Of a DNA stretch of 64,000 bases, positions 33,670 to 43,261 are shown in pieces (position 1 is the first letter of the stretch; every line of letters starts with the position of its first letter). Origin of the DNA: CAXBDP01 sp964598395 (GTDB lineage Bacteria; Bacteroidota; Bacteroidia; Cytophagales; Cyclobacteriaceae); assembly GCA_964598395.1 (NCBI GenBank), contig CAZRBW010000004.1, positions 42,026 through 106,025 on the forward strand. The letters are read 5' to 3'. A program made the translations under genes and the position numbers. The notes beneath the pieces are model-generated. The model worked only from the letters and a program-made list of their open reading frames with translations, was not told the DNA's origin and searched no databases.

Positions 33670-35193
33670 TTACTGGAAGGCGAAGAAAATTAACCATACG
33701 ATAACCAATATTGGTAAAAGTATAGGAATTGAAAATCTCAGTATATAGCCAAAAAACGATGGCATTTTGACACCAACTTGTTCTGCTATTGATTTCACCA
33801 TAAAATTAGGGCCATTACCAATGTATGTCATTGCCCCGAAAAAAACTGCAGCAATAGAAATTGCTTTGAGTGATAGAATGCTATCAGGATAAGCTCCACC
33901 AGCAAAGTCTCTAACTTGTGAGATTATATTGATATCTGCACCTTCCGCAGCCATAGATGCAGCCAGAAAGTTTAAATAGGTAGGTGCATTATCTAAAAAC
34001 CCTGACAATATACCTGTACCCCAATATAAAGTGTTATGAGTTATTAATGCTGCACCGCCCTCTGATTTTGCAAAATTCCCAACCAATTCCAGTGCTGGTA
34101 GCATGGTAGCAAATATTCCAATAAATATAAATGCTACTTCGCGTATTGGCTCAAAATTAAATTCGTTGCCTTTATGTGCTTCCTTGTTGGCATACTTCCA
34201 AGAGAAGAAAGCAACTGAAAGCATGATTATCTCCCTAAGAAAAGAGAACTTCTGACCATCATATGCAATGTACGGAACGCCCTCAATCACATTTGGATCA
34301 AGGAATACTGCGGCAATAACCACTGCCAACCAAACAAAATTTCTCAGACCTATAATGCTTATTTTATTTGTGAATTCAGCAACATCCTCTTCATCGTCAA
34401 GTGCTGTTGTTTTGTTTCTCTTATCTATGAAATAAAAGATCACTGCTAAAAAGATACATACAAAGATCCATGGCAATAAATTTTGCTCTAATGTCCAGAA
34501 AAAGGGAACGCCTTTAAGGAAACCTAAGAATAAAGGTGGATCACCAATCGGAGTTAATGAACCACCAACATTGGAAACCATAAAAATAAAAAAGATGATG
34601 TGGTAAGGCTGTATCCTGCCTTTGTTTAATCTAATGAAAGGTCTAATCAAAAGCATAGAAGCTCCAGTAGTACCAATCAAATTAGAAATAAGAGCGCCAA
34701 TAAGTAAGAGAGCAGTATTTGTAAGGGCTGTGGACTTTTTATCAACTTTAATAAGAATCCCTCCAGATGCAATAAATAAGGAAGCTAAAAGAGCAATAAA
34801 TTGAACATACTCGGCAAGTGCATGTACCGGACCATGAGTATTATGCAGTCCATATAAATAATATATGATTACAATAGCGCCTAATGATACCGCAACGATG
34901 GGGTAGTTTTTATGCCAAAAATGCTCGTAGAATAAAGGACCTGTGGCAATCATCAACAGTAGTATTACAAATGGCAAAACCGACCAAATTGGAGCAGCTG
35001 GGTGGTCTGCTTCATTAGAGTCGGCATTTACTTCGGCAACGGACTGTTCAAGCAAATTTGAATCAATACTCTCAACATTTGTAAGCGCATAATTAGTATC
35101 CAAGTCTGCCGCAAAAGCAAAACTTGATACACCAAGTGCACAAATAAAGAATACAGAATAGATACATATGTGTAGATAATGCTTCAAAGGCAT
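33670..35193 (-). CDS. nhaD: Na+/H+ antiporter NhaD
   Basis: The 507-residue protein has a cleavable signal peptide (ICALGVSSFAFAAD) and about 12 membrane helices of the ion-transporter superfamily. Marker segments are GTTGASMLLIRPFIRLN, SNVGGSLTPIGDPPLFLGFL and TYLNFLAASMAAEGAD. It exchanges sodium for protons across the inner membrane for salt and pH balance, which suits a marine or saline habitat. The spacing of 106 bp to the dehydrogenase upstream suggests its own promoter, though I see no exact -7 box. Confidence 0.93.
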   Translation of the reverse strand: MPLKHYLHICIYSVFFICALGVSSFAFAADLDTNYALTNVESIDSNLLEQSVAEVNADSNEADHPAAPIWSVLPFVILLLMIATGPLFYEHFWHKNYPIVAVSLGAIVIIYYLYGLHNTHGPVHALAEYVQFIALLASLFIASGGILIKVDKKSTALTNTALLLIGALISNLIGTTGASMLLIRPFIRLNKGRIQPYHIIFFIFMVSNVGGSLTPIGDPPLFLGFLKGVPFFWTLEQNLLPWIFVCIFLAVIFYFIDKRNKTTALDDEEDVAEFTNKISIIGLRNFVWLAVVIAAVFLDPNVIEGVPYIAYDGQKFSFLREIIMLSVAFFSWKYANKEAHKGNEFNFEPIREVAFIFIGIFATMLPALELVGNFAKSEGGAALITHNTLYWGTGILSGFLDNAPTYLNFLAASMAAEGADINIISQVRDFAGGAYPDSILSLKAISIAAVFFGAMTYIGNGPNFMVKSIAEQVGVKMPSFFGYILRFSIPILLPILVIVWLIFFAFQ

Positions 35194-35299
35194 GAGAGTA
35201 GCAAATTTTGGTTTACCTAGTGCTTAATTTTCAATTTCATGGTTAATATTATCAATTTCCATTAAAATCAGAATTAATATTTGATAATCTGATACCCTA

Positions 35300-36532
35300 T
35301 TATACCAACTGCGATAAAGCTGATTCCAAAGAAGTCTTGATTAGGCTCTTTTTGTTGGGATTTAAACTATGTACTTTGATTAATGCGTTTAAAACTGTTT
35401 GGCTTACATCTCTAAATATGGCTTCATCAGTAATTTCAATATCTGTATCACCACTCATTAAATAAGCAAATACACGAGCCATTCCACAATTAGCTATGAA
35501 GTCAGGAATTACTGCGACGTGATCATCTGCATATGAAGCTATAGGCCCAAAGAATATTTCTTCATCGTTAAACGGCACATTTGCTCCAGCTGATATCAAT
35601 TCTAATCCTCCTGCTAAAAGTTTATTAAGATCATCCTTGCGAACGAGGCGGGAGGCAGCGGCAGGCACAAAAATTTGCGCACCTAATTCCCATGCCAATG
35701 AATTCATTTCATCAAAAGGAATCATATAATCTGCTTTCAACTTATTACCGTCTCGGTTCAAGAATAAGATTTTTATTTCCTCAAAAGAAAACCCGTCCTT
35801 ATTAATCAAACCACCATCCCTATCAATAATACCAATGATTTTAACACCAGCCCTAGCTAAATAATAGGCTGCTGCTGCCCCAACATTCCCCCAGCCTTGG
35901 ATTAGGGCAGTTTTACCTTTGTGATCATTCTCCCATAATTTGAAATAGTGAAATATGGATTCGGCCACTCCGAATCCTGTTATCATATCAGCAACGGTAT
36001 ATTTACGTTTTTGGTCAGGAGTGAAATTAGCATCCTCGATTACCTTTGAAACACCTTGTCTCAATTGTCCAATTTTATGGATTTTTAATCTCTCACTTGG
36101 GTTGAAATGGCCATTCACGATCCCTTCTTGTGGGTGCCAAAGACCAAAATCTTCTGTAATAGGAATTACATCATGAATTTCATCCACATTCATATCTCCA
36201 CCAGTGCCGTAGTAATTTTTAAGCAATGGAATTACTGCTTTATACCATCGTACCAAAACATCTCTTTTGCGTGGATCGGATGGATCGAAATTGATGCCTG
36301 ACTTTGCGCCTCCTATTGGTGGGCCTGATACAGTAAATTTCACTTCCATGGTTTTGGCAAGAGCTTCTACTTCTTTGCGGTCAAGGCCTTTGCGCATTCT
36401 AGTTCCTCCTCCTGCAGCCCCTCCTCGTAGGGAGTTTATTACAACCCAGCCTTCGGCTTCAGTTTCTGCATCGTGCCATTCAAATACAATTTCAGGACTT
36501 TTATTCTCAAATTTCTCTAACAGTTCTTTCAT
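35300..36532 (-). CDS. Glu/Leu/Phe/Val dehydrogenase
   Basis: The 410-residue enzyme belongs to the amino-acid dehydrogenase superfamily. The catalytic lysine lies in GPPIGGAKSGI, an N-terminal substrate domain has GGAAGGGTRMRKGL, and the Rossmann domain includes ALIQGWGNVGAAAA. The family includes glutamate, leucine and phenylalanine dehydrogenases; sequence reading alone does not resolve the substrate. It is 32 bp downstream of anmK on the same strand, so co-transcription is plausible. Confidence 0.9.
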   Translation of the reverse strand: MKELLEKFENKSPEIVFEWHDAETEAEGWVVINSLRGGAAGGGTRMRKGLDRKEVEALAKTMEVKFTVSGPPIGGAKSGINFDPSDPRKRDVLVRWYKAVIPLLKNYYGTGGDMNVDEIHDVIPITEDFGLWHPQEGIVNGHFNPSERLKIHKIGQLRQGVSKVIEDANFTPDQKRKYTVADMITGFGVAESIFHYFKLWENDHKGKTALIQGWGNVGAAAAYYLARAGVKIIGIIDRDGGLINKDGFSFEEIKILFLNRDGNKLKADYMIPFDEMNSLAWELGAQIFVPAAASRLVRKDDLNKLLAGGLELISAGANVPFNDEEIFFGPIASYADDHVAVIPDFIANCGMARVFAYLMSGDTDIEITDEAIFRDVSQTVLNALIKVHSLNPNKKSLIKTSLESALSQLV

Positions 36533-36564
36533 GGATTTTCTTTTCGAACCCGAAAATACTAAAA

Positions 36565-37647
36565 TTAAAATGGAAGCTTACCGCAAATTTGACCTGATGA
36601 AGAATCACTTTTCGCACCTGTCACACTTGCCAAAGTATTAATCTGATTGTCAGCTCTCAACAATCCTAGAAAAGCAAAAATAAGGGCTTCCTTAAAATCA
36701 ACGATTTCTTTTGATGGAATTTCTATAGTGAATTTTCCGCCCAAATTGGCTTGAAGAACCTCAATCAAAAATTTATTGTAAGTACCTCCTCCCGTTACCA
36801 ATACGATTCCTCCCGCTGGCTTTAATTCCAATATACCTTTGGCAATTTGAAAGGCGCCATGATGAACCAAGGTGTGCAAAACGTCACTGGGTTTATCTCT
36901 ATAATTCAAAATTAACGGCAAAATTTGTTGCTCAAACCACTCTGAACCTAGACTTTTAGGATAGAGTTGTGAGTAGAAAGGTAAATTATTTAATTCCTCA
37001 AATAAAGCTGAAATGAGTTTTCCTGATTTGGCGATTACTCCATTTTCATCATACAACTTTCCAAGCCATGAGCATACATAGTTCAAACCCATATTGCATG
37101 GAGCTAAATCGAAAGCAATTCTCTTTTCATCCAGTATTGTGGACACATTCCCTATTCCTCCCAAATTGAGACAAAAGTCATAATCGCCAAACAATAGTTG
37201 ATCACCAATAGGTACTAAAGGCGCGCCTTGTCCACCGTTGGCAACATCAAATGAGCGAAAATCCGAGATTACAGGCAACCCTGACGCTACAGACAAATGA
37301 CTGGCAGAACCAATTTGTATGGTTAGTCCACGGTCGGGCTGGTGAAAAACTGTGTGTCCATGTGAGGCAATAAAATCAGCCCGCTTTATTAAGGATTGAG
37401 TAAAATCTCTGACCTGCTTCCCCATCCATTTCCCTAAATCAACATCCAAAATGGCAAGTTCAAGACCCGAAAGTTCCTTGGCTTTGCCTAGAAGATTTTT
37501 CCAATTTTCAGAATAAGCAATGGTTTCAGCTTTTTCAATTTCGAATTTCCATTTTCCATTTTCCTTCCAAAAATTACAGCAGGATATATCAAGCCCATCC
37601 AGCGAAGTTCCCGACATCAAGCCAATTATTTTCCAATGTTTACTCAT
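36565..37647 (-). CDS. anmK: anhydro-N-acetylmuramic acid kinase
   Basis: The 360-residue enzyme phosphorylates and opens 1,6-anhydro-MurNAc released during peptidoglycan recycling. The N-terminal phosphate loop GLMSGTSLDGLD, the QIGSASHLSVASGLPVISDFR segment and FCLNLGGIGNVST are typical of the family; the end holds LVTGGGTYN. It is divergent from coaX, with 120 bp between the two starts, and leads the dehydrogenase. Confidence 0.93.
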   Translation of the reverse strand: MSKHWKIIGLMSGTSLDGLDISCCNFWKENGKWKFEIEKAETIAYSENWKNLLGKAKELSGLELAILDVDLGKWMGKQVRDFTQSLIKRADFIASHGHTVFHQPDRGLTIQIGSASHLSVASGLPVISDFRSFDVANGGQGAPLVPIGDQLLFGDYDFCLNLGGIGNVSTILDEKRIAFDLAPCNMGLNYVCSWLGKLYDENGVIAKSGKLISALFEELNNLPFYSQLYPKSLGSEWFEQQILPLILNYRDKPSDVLHTLVHHGAFQIAKGILELKPAGGIVLVTGGGTYNKFLIEVLQANLGGKFTIEIPSKEIVDFKEALIFAFLGLLRADNQINTLASVTGAKSDSSSGQICGKLPF

Positions 37648-37725
37648 TTTAATTTTTTGAGCCTAAAAGAACTAGATAAAAATTCCCGATATGTATAAAA
37701 ATCAGTCATAGAATAATGATTGTTC

Positions 37726-37733
37726 TATATTTG
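37726..37733 (+). promoter_or_regulatory. -7 box of the coaX promoter
   Basis: TATATTTG is an exact TAnnTTTG match, 35 bp upstream of the coaX ATG at 37768, in the divergent region shared with anmK. Confidence 0.45.
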
Positions 37734-37767
37734 AAACGATTTCCAAGATTAAAATAAAAGCATTGAT

Positions 37768-38484
37768 ATGCAATTTGCCATTGATATTGGTAACACACAT
37801 AGTAAAATTGCGACTTTTGAAGGCAATGAATTAAGAAAGCGGGAGGAATTTAGTTCGTTGGAAGAATTAATTACCTCACTGCCATCAAACTTTTCAACCT
37901 TTCCGAGCATCATAAGTAGCGTTAAACATATTCAACCTCACCCAATTTTTGATAATTCAGTACGTTTAAATCATCAAACACCGTTGCCATTTGTGAACCA
38001 ATACCTAACACCCGAGACCTTGGGTATGGATAGAGTGGCAGCTATGGCTGGCGCTTGGGAATTGTATCCAAACGAAAATGTATTGGTAATCGATATTGGC
38101 ACTTGTATTACCTACGATATACTGAATGAAGCTGGAGAATATGAGGGTGGAATGATTAGTCCTGGATTGGAAATGAGACTCAAAGCAATGAATCAATTTA
38201 CAAGTTCACTCCCGCTTGTTTCGAGGAATAATGGTGCTGAAAAAATTGGTAAATCAACCACAACTTGCTTGCAAGCTGGCGCAAAGTTTGGTGTGGAAGC
38301 CGAAATTGAAGGCATAATTAGCCTATTTAAAGAAGATTATCCTGATTTAAAGACAATTATATGTGGAGGAGGAGGTAAACTTTTTGAAAGAAGAAAGCAA
38401 TCGTCCATCTTTGTGCTCCCAAATCTTGTGCTATTGGGATTGAACTGCATTTTATTATACAATGAATTTAAGAAAAAGAGTTAA
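37768..38484 (+). CDS. coaX: type III pantothenate kinase
   Basis: The 238-residue enzyme makes 4'-phosphopantothenate for coenzyme A. The N-terminal phosphate loop IDIGNTHSK (D6), the PEXLGMDRVAAMAGA region and VIDIGTCITYD are standard for CoaX, whose length here is near the family norm. The 3' end overlaps the barrel gene by 23 bp. In Bacteroidota this gene commonly precedes a barrel-TPR-lptC-CNNM-ppiD cluster, as here. Confidence 0.94.
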   Translation: MQFAIDIGNTHSKIATFEGNELRKREEFSSLEELITSLPSNFSTFPSIISSVKHIQPHPIFDNSVRLNHQTPLPFVNQYLTPETLGMDRVAAMAGAWELYPNENVLVIDIGTCITYDILNEAGEYEGGMISPGLEMRLKAMNQFTSSLPLVSRNNGAEKIGKSTTTCLQAGAKFGVEAEIEGIISLFKEDYPDLKTIICGGGGKLFERRKQSSIFVLPNLVLLGLNCILLYNEFKKKS

Positions 38485-39739
38485 CCTACTAGTTGTCCTT
38501 CTCTGCTTTATCACATTGAGTTCACTTGCTCAAGGCTCCCGTTCACCATATACTAATTTGGGAATTGGTGATATCCAAAATGGGGCATTAATGAATAATG
38601 CTGGCATGGGAATGAAAGGTACGGCCAATGGTAGTTTTCTGTTTTTGAACAGTGCCAACCCAGCCTTATTGCCGCTGAATAATATATTTACTTTTGAGTT
38701 TGGTGGTTTTATTGAAACAAGAAGAATTCAACAAGACACTCTTAATGAGAATTATCTTTCCGGTACTTTCTCTCACATAGCATTTGGTCTACCAATAATT
38801 CCAAGCAAATGGACGTTAAGCTTTGGTTTGAGTCCATATAGCACAATAAATCACCGGGTTAGAAGGACAGGGTCATTAGAAGGCTCAAATTTTCAAATTA
38901 TCAACGACACGGAACTAAAGGGTGGATTAAACGAAGTATATATTTCCAATGGAGTTAGATTAAACAAGTATGTCTCTCTAGGCATCAAAGGCTCATACTT
39001 ATTTGGTACTCGCCTTGAAGAAACAGAAACTAGACTTGCTGAGGATAATTCTCCGCTTTCTAATGTCACCACTAAGTTTTACGATCGTATTACTTATTCG
39101 GATGTTAACTTGACTGGAGCAGCTGCTTTTACAATCCCTTTGCAAAATCAAAAACAAATCATCATTGCAGGGACCTATTCATTCGATGCAGATGTGAATA
39201 CTAACAAGTTCACTAAGTTAGATCAGATTCGTGGTAATGATGGTATAGTGATTAGTAGCGATACCATCTTGACACAACAGCCTGGCTTTTTCAGACTTCC
39301 TGCCTCTATGAGTATTGGAGCAACTTTTAGCAAACGAATCAACTATCTGATAGGCGCAGAATATCATATGTCAGACTGGTCTCAATATGCTACAAATAAT
39401 CTCCCTGCTGGCTCTTTGGCAAGAAGTTCGTCCTTTGCTGTTGGTGGAGAATATACACCTAATGCAGCCTCGCTCAATAATTATTTGCTTCAAATGACTT
39501 ACCGCACTGGTTTCTCCTATGAAAATACTCCTTATATCATCAATGGTAACCAAGTAAAGGAAGTTGGCATTAATTTTGGCTTATCTGCACCATTAAGATA
39601 CAACAACCTAAGTCTTTCAATGAAGGTGGGTTCTCGAGGAAGTACCGGAGGGAACATGATTTCTGAAAGATTCTTTAAAATCGGTCTCGGTATTACAGTA
39701 GGTGATGAGAGCTGGTTCTACAGAAGTAGGTTTAACTAA
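38462..39739 (+). CDS. outer-membrane beta-barrel protein
   Basis: The 425-residue protein has a signal peptide (LLVVLLCFITLSSLAQG) and alternating hydrophobic/aromatic strands through the C-terminus, with repeated gly-rich turns (SNGVRLNKYVSLGIKGSYLFG). The whole reads as a 12-16 strand barrel of the OmpP1/FadL type. The cargo is unknown. It overlaps coaX by 23 bp. The next start codon lies 17 bp after its stop, preceded by a Shine-Dalgarno-like AAAGGAGA. Confidence 0.7.
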   Translation: MNLRKRVNLLVVLLCFITLSSLAQGSRSPYTNLGIGDIQNGALMNNAGMGMKGTANGSFLFLNSANPALLPLNNIFTFEFGGFIETRRIQQDTLNENYLSGTFSHIAFGLPIIPSKWTLSFGLSPYSTINHRVRRTGSLEGSNFQIINDTELKGGLNEVYISNGVRLNKYVSLGIKGSYLFGTRLEETETRLAEDNSPLSNVTTKFYDRITYSDVNLTGAAAFTIPLQNQKQIIIAGTYSFDADVNTNKFTKLDQIRGNDGIVISSDTILTQQPGFFRLPASMSIGATFSKRINYLIGAEYHMSDWSQYATNNLPAGSLARSSSFAVGGEYTPNAASLNNYLLQMTYRTGFSYENTPYIINGNQVKEVGINFGLSAPLRYNNLSLSMKVGSRGSTGGNMISERFFKIGLGITVGDESWFYRSRFN

Positions 39740-39742
39740 TGG

Positions 39743-39750
39743 AAAGGAGA
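39743..39750 (+). promoter_or_regulatory. Shine-Dalgarno-like site before the TPR gene
   Basis: AAAGGAGA sits 5 nt upstream of ATG 39756. Such a site is unusual in Bacteroidota, which mostly do without them, and it favours this start over one 54 bp upstream. Confidence 0.5.
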
Positions 39751-39755
39751 CCCTT

Positions 39756-41069
39756 ATGAACTTATTTGCTAAAATGTGGATGGCCATCATAGTGTTGGCA
39801 ATTTCACACAATTTCGCACAAGCACAACAAGGCTGGAACTGGCCTGAAGACCCTCAGCTTCGAGACCTTTCAAAAGAAAAATATATACTTTCTAATGATT
39901 ACAGAAAGGCTGGTCAATTTGCTGCTGCTGTGCCTCCATTACAATGGTTATTGAAAAACACTCCTGATTTAAATAAATCCATTTACATAAGTGGAGTAAA
40001 TATTTACTCGGAGTTGGCTGATATGGAGACAAATATTGAAAGAAAAGAGATTTTAGCAGACTCTGTTCTTAGATTGTACGACATGCGCATCCAATATTAT
40101 GGAGAAGAAGAAAGTGTTATTGATAGAAAAGCAATGGATGGGTATAAGTATTTTAGAGAGGTATCCTCCCGCTATCCTTCACTCATTGCCACCTTCGAGA
40201 GAACTATCGAGCTCAATGGAATAAACATGAATGATGGTAACATCATTGCTTACATGGATATTGTAAAAAGAGCCAAGACTGAAAATGACCAATATAGTGA
40301 TGATCAAGTAATTGAAAAGTACGATCTAATCACTTCTGTGATCAATGAGAAGCTTGAAGCTGGTCAAGATGCGCAAAAACTTGAATTGTTTAAAAGTCAA
40401 ATAGATGGATTATTGAGCAGCTTAGTAACTGTAGATTGCGACTTTATTCAAAACAACTTGGGGCCAAAACTTGCAGCAAACCCAGATGATATCAGAACGG
40501 CCAAACAAATCGTGATATTCTCTTTGCAAAACAAATGTGCTAGTGGAGAATTATTTATGACAGCAACTCAAATTGTATTTGAAAAGCAACCAGATTATGG
40601 TATAGCAAGATTGCTAGCTGCGAAAAGTAAGCAAGAAGGAGATTTTGAAAATGCCTCTAAGTTTTTCGCAGAAGCAGCTGGCTTAACTGAAGATAATTCT
40701 AAAAAAGCTGACAGCTATCTTGAGTTAGGAGATATTGCTGCCCGTAGGGGTAGAAAACCTCAAGCAAGAGCTCATTATTATAAAGCACTTGAGCTCGATC
40801 CTTCCAAAAGAGAGGCATATACATTTATAGGTAGTTTGTACTATAGTAGTTTTGACCAATGCGCAGGTAAGGAAGATTGGGTAGCAGATAGATCAGTATA
40901 TATCGCTGCTTACGAAATGTTCAAAAAAGGTGGTAACACTAGAATGATGGCTACTATGCAAGCACAATTCCCTTCAGCTGAGGAGTTATTCACCAAAGGC
41001 TATTCAGTAGGCGACGAATTCAAAGTGGGCTGCTGGATAAATGAAACAGTGACTTTGCAAAAACGATAG
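39756..41069 (+). CDS. secreted TPR-repeat protein
   Basis: From ATG 39756 the product is 437 residues. It has a signal peptide (MWMAIIVLAISHNFAQAQ) and TPR-like repeats toward the C-terminus (residues about 270-360, for example ADSYLELGDIAARRGRKPQARAH). A central helical region may form more repeats. It resembles periplasmic TPR proteins seen between coaX and lptC in other Bacteroidota. The start choice is supported by the signal peptide and by the site at 39743-39750. It ends before a hairpin with a T-run that sits right before lptC. Confidence 0.8.
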   Translation: MNLFAKMWMAIIVLAISHNFAQAQQGWNWPEDPQLRDLSKEKYILSNDYRKAGQFAAAVPPLQWLLKNTPDLNKSIYISGVNIYSELADMETNIERKEILADSVLRLYDMRIQYYGEEESVIDRKAMDGYKYFREVSSRYPSLIATFERTIELNGINMNDGNIIAYMDIVKRAKTENDQYSDDQVIEKYDLITSVINEKLEAGQDAQKLELFKSQIDGLLSSLVTVDCDFIQNNLGPKLAANPDDIRTAKQIVIFSLQNKCASGELFMTATQIVFEKQPDYGIARLLAAKSKQEGDFENASKFFAEAAGLTEDNSKKADSYLELGDIAARRGRKPQARAHYYKALELDPSKREAYTFIGSLYYSSFDQCAGKEDWVADRSVYIAAYEMFKKGGNTRMMATMQAQFPSAEELFTKGYSVGDEFKVGCWINETVTLQKR

Positions 41070-41088
41070 AACTTAAATATTACGAAAA

Positions 41089-41126
41089 GCGGTTAGATCA
41101 CATAAAGTGATCTAGCCGCCTTTTTT
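41089..41126 (+). terminator. hairpin with T-run directly before lptC
   Basis: A 13-bp stem GCGGTTAGATCAC/GTGATCTAGCCGC with a 5-nt loop ATAAA is followed by C and T6. The T-run ends 2 bp before the lptC ATG at 41129, so there is no room for an ordinary promoter between. Confidence 0.85.
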
Positions 41127-41128
41127 AT

Positions 41129-41668
41129 ATGATAACCCGAAGCCTTACCTTATTATTCACCATTTTACTTGCTATTCTTTCCATCTCCTGTGAAAGAGAA
41201 GCTGTGAATATGGATGAGGTGGAGCCCTACCAAGGACCATGGCTAATCTCTTACAATACGATTACTTACTATAGCGACTCTGCAATAGTAAGGGTGAAAA
41301 TAACCTCCGATACACAAGTACAATTCGAAAATGGTGATGCTGAATATCCAGATGGTCTTTTCCTCATATTTTATGAAAAAGATGGCACGCAGTCCTCAAC
41401 ACTAACAGCAAACAAAGGTTATTTTAATAAAAAAGAAGCCTTGTATACTGTCGAAGAGGATGTTGTGATAAACAGTATGGTAAAAAAGCAAATATTAAAT
41501 ACCGAATTGCTAAATTGGTTACCAAACGAACGGAGAATCTATACAGATCGCTTTGTAACTATCGAAACAGAGGATGAAATACTTAAAGGCCATGGCCTAG
41601 AAGCACCTGAAGATTTCTCCACATACAGAATATTAAGGCCTACAGGAAGCTTTGCGGTAAAAAATTAA
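41129..41668 (+). CDS. lptC: LPS-export periplasmic protein LptC
   Basis: The 179-residue protein has a lipobox ending in SISC with C21, so it is a lipoprotein form of LptC, which bridges the LptBFG transporter and LptA in LPS transport. The body has beta-jellyroll character (GYFNKKEALYTVEEDVVIN, then LLNWLPNERRIYTDRFVTI), matching the LptC/OstA-like fold. It precedes a small membrane protein and a CNNM/CBS protein with 1-4 bp spacing. Its start abuts a terminator-like hairpin. Confidence 0.85.
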   Translation: MITRSLTLLFTILLAILSISCEREAVNMDEVEPYQGPWLISYNTITYYSDSAIVRVKITSDTQVQFENGDAEYPDGLFLIFYEKDGTQSSTLTANKGYFNKKEALYTVEEDVVINSMVKKQILNTELLNWLPNERRIYTDRFVTIETEDEILKGHGLEAPEDFSTYRILRPTGSFAVKN

Positions 41669-41669
41669 A

Positions 41670-41894
41670 ATGAGACTTTTAGATGTAGTTATATTTTCGC
41701 TTTGTGTAGTGCTTTTTATTATAGGTGTATGGGAAACTATCACTTTAGGATTAGGAAGTTCCTATTGGTTGTTTATGTTCTCCATAGGTTTACTATTTTT
41801 GTATCAATTAAGAAAAATGAAACAACCTAAGAATACCGATGACCCTCCTCCCAGTAAAAGCGGGAGAATAAAAACCAAAGGAGCTAAAAAGTAA
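41670..41894 (+). CDS. small membrane protein
   Basis: The 74-residue protein has two membrane helices (residues about 4-22 and 28-45) and a basic tail (PPPSKSGRIKTKGAKK). It starts 1 bp after lptC and ends 4 bp before the CNNM/CBS gene, so it is part of that transcript. No family is recognised. Confidence 0.6.
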   Translation: MRLLDVVIFSLCVVLFIIGVWETITLGLGSSYWLFMFSIGLLFLYQLRKMKQPKNTDDPPPSKSGRIKTKGAKK

Positions 41895-41898
41895 AATT

Positions 41899-43185
41899 AT
41901 GGCTACAATCCCTTTGGTTATTATAATTCTCTGCTTGCTTTTGTCTGCGCTCTTCTCGGGCATGGAAATAGCCTTTTTATCTGCGGATAAATTCCGAATC
42001 GAACTCGATAAAAAACAAGGCTCTTACTCAGCCAAAATACTTTCTACATTTTACAAAGGCCCTTCCAAGTTCATCATCACGCTGCTGGTAGGCAACAATA
42101 TCACCATTGTCATATATGGTATATTCATGGCCTTAATCTTGGAACCCATTATCAGGGATTGGTTTTCTTTCATGGATGACTCAGTAATGGTAGTGCTTAT
42201 ATTGCAAACTGCAATTTCCACAATTGTAGTTTTAATATTTGGAGAGTTTTTACCTAAAAGTATTTCGCTGATAAATCCCAATGCAATTCTACAAGCCTTT
42301 TCGATTCCATTGATGGGCATTGCCTACCTATTATATCCAATTGTTCAAACCATCAATTTCATTTCGAAAATCATTATCAAAAAAATTCTGCGCTCCGAAT
42401 ACTCAGAGGATCAACCAGTCTTCGGGCTTACAGATCTTAACATTTTCCTCAAAAGACATATCACCTCCACAGATACAGATAACAATGTAGAAGTAAGTAC
42501 CAAAATATTCAACAATGCGCTTGAGTTTAAAAAGATACGCGTGAGAGAATGTATGATCCCTCGTACGGACATTGTTGCTATAGATATAGAGGATGGGATG
42601 CCTGCACTTAAAAATGCCTTCTTTGATAGCGGCCACACCAAAATTCTTATATTCAAGGAGTCCATAGATGATATCATAGGTTTCTGCCATGCATTAGCAC
42701 TTTATAAAAAACCCAATCAGATTGAAGATATTCTTTCACCAATCTTAATTGTACCCGAAACTATGCTTGCCAGTGAACTTCTTATCCAATTTACAGCTGA
42801 GCGAAAAAGTATTGCGCTAGTTGTAGATGAATTTGGTGGCACGGCAGGCTTGGTTACAATTGAAGACGTAATCGAACAAATACTCGGAGAAATTCAAGAT
42901 GAACATGATGCTGAAGACTGGATAGAAGAGAGAATTGACTACAACAAATTCCTCCTAAGCGCCCGTCACGAAATTGATTACCTCAACGAAAATTACAAAT
43001 GGAACATTCCCGAAGGAGACTATGAAACCTTAGGCGGTTTTATTTTGGCCATAACAGAAAATATTCCTTCACTTGGGGAAGTCATAAAATCTCCTCCTTT
43101 TACCTTCACAATCATGGGAATGAACGATGCAAGGATTGATACTGTGAAGGTTACTATCGATGATAATTCACTAAAAGAGGATTAA
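41899..43185 (+). CDS. CNNM/CBS/CorC-HlyC hemolysin-type membrane protein
   Basis: The 428-residue protein repeats the GldE architecture: a CNNM membrane block with four helices (about 5-170), two CBS domains (about 200-330, with VVDEFGGTAGLVTIEDVIEQILGE) and a C-terminal CorC/HlyC domain (about 345-425). It is a paralogue of GldE but lies beside lptC and ppiD, so an ion-transport role at the inner membrane is more likely than gliding. Substrate is unknown. Confidence 0.88.
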   Translation: MATIPLVIIILCLLLSALFSGMEIAFLSADKFRIELDKKQGSYSAKILSTFYKGPSKFIITLLVGNNITIVIYGIFMALILEPIIRDWFSFMDDSVMVVLILQTAISTIVVLIFGEFLPKSISLINPNAILQAFSIPLMGIAYLLYPIVQTINFISKIIIKKILRSEYSEDQPVFGLTDLNIFLKRHITSTDTDNNVEVSTKIFNNALEFKKIRVRECMIPRTDIVAIDIEDGMPALKNAFFDSGHTKILIFKESIDDIIGFCHALALYKKPNQIEDILSPILIVPETMLASELLIQFTAERKSIALVVDEFGGTAGLVTIEDVIEQILGEIQDEHDAEDWIEERIDYNKFLLSARHEIDYLNENYKWNIPEGDYETLGGFILAITENIPSLGEVIKSPPFTFTIMGMNDARIDTVKVTIDDNSLKED

Positions 43186-43208
43186 TAAAAAATCCATTTC
43201 CATTAAGT

Positions 43209-43240
43209 TTTGATTTTCAGTTATTCTCTACCTATTTTTG
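43209..43240 (+). promoter_or_regulatory. promoter of ppiD
   Basis: TTTG at 43209-43212, 20 bp, and TATTTTTG at 43233-43240 match both Bacteroidota promoter elements exactly. The predicted leader to ATG 43262 is about 17 nt. Confidence 0.75.
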
Positions 43241-43261
43241 CGGTTCTTTAAAGAATAGAAG

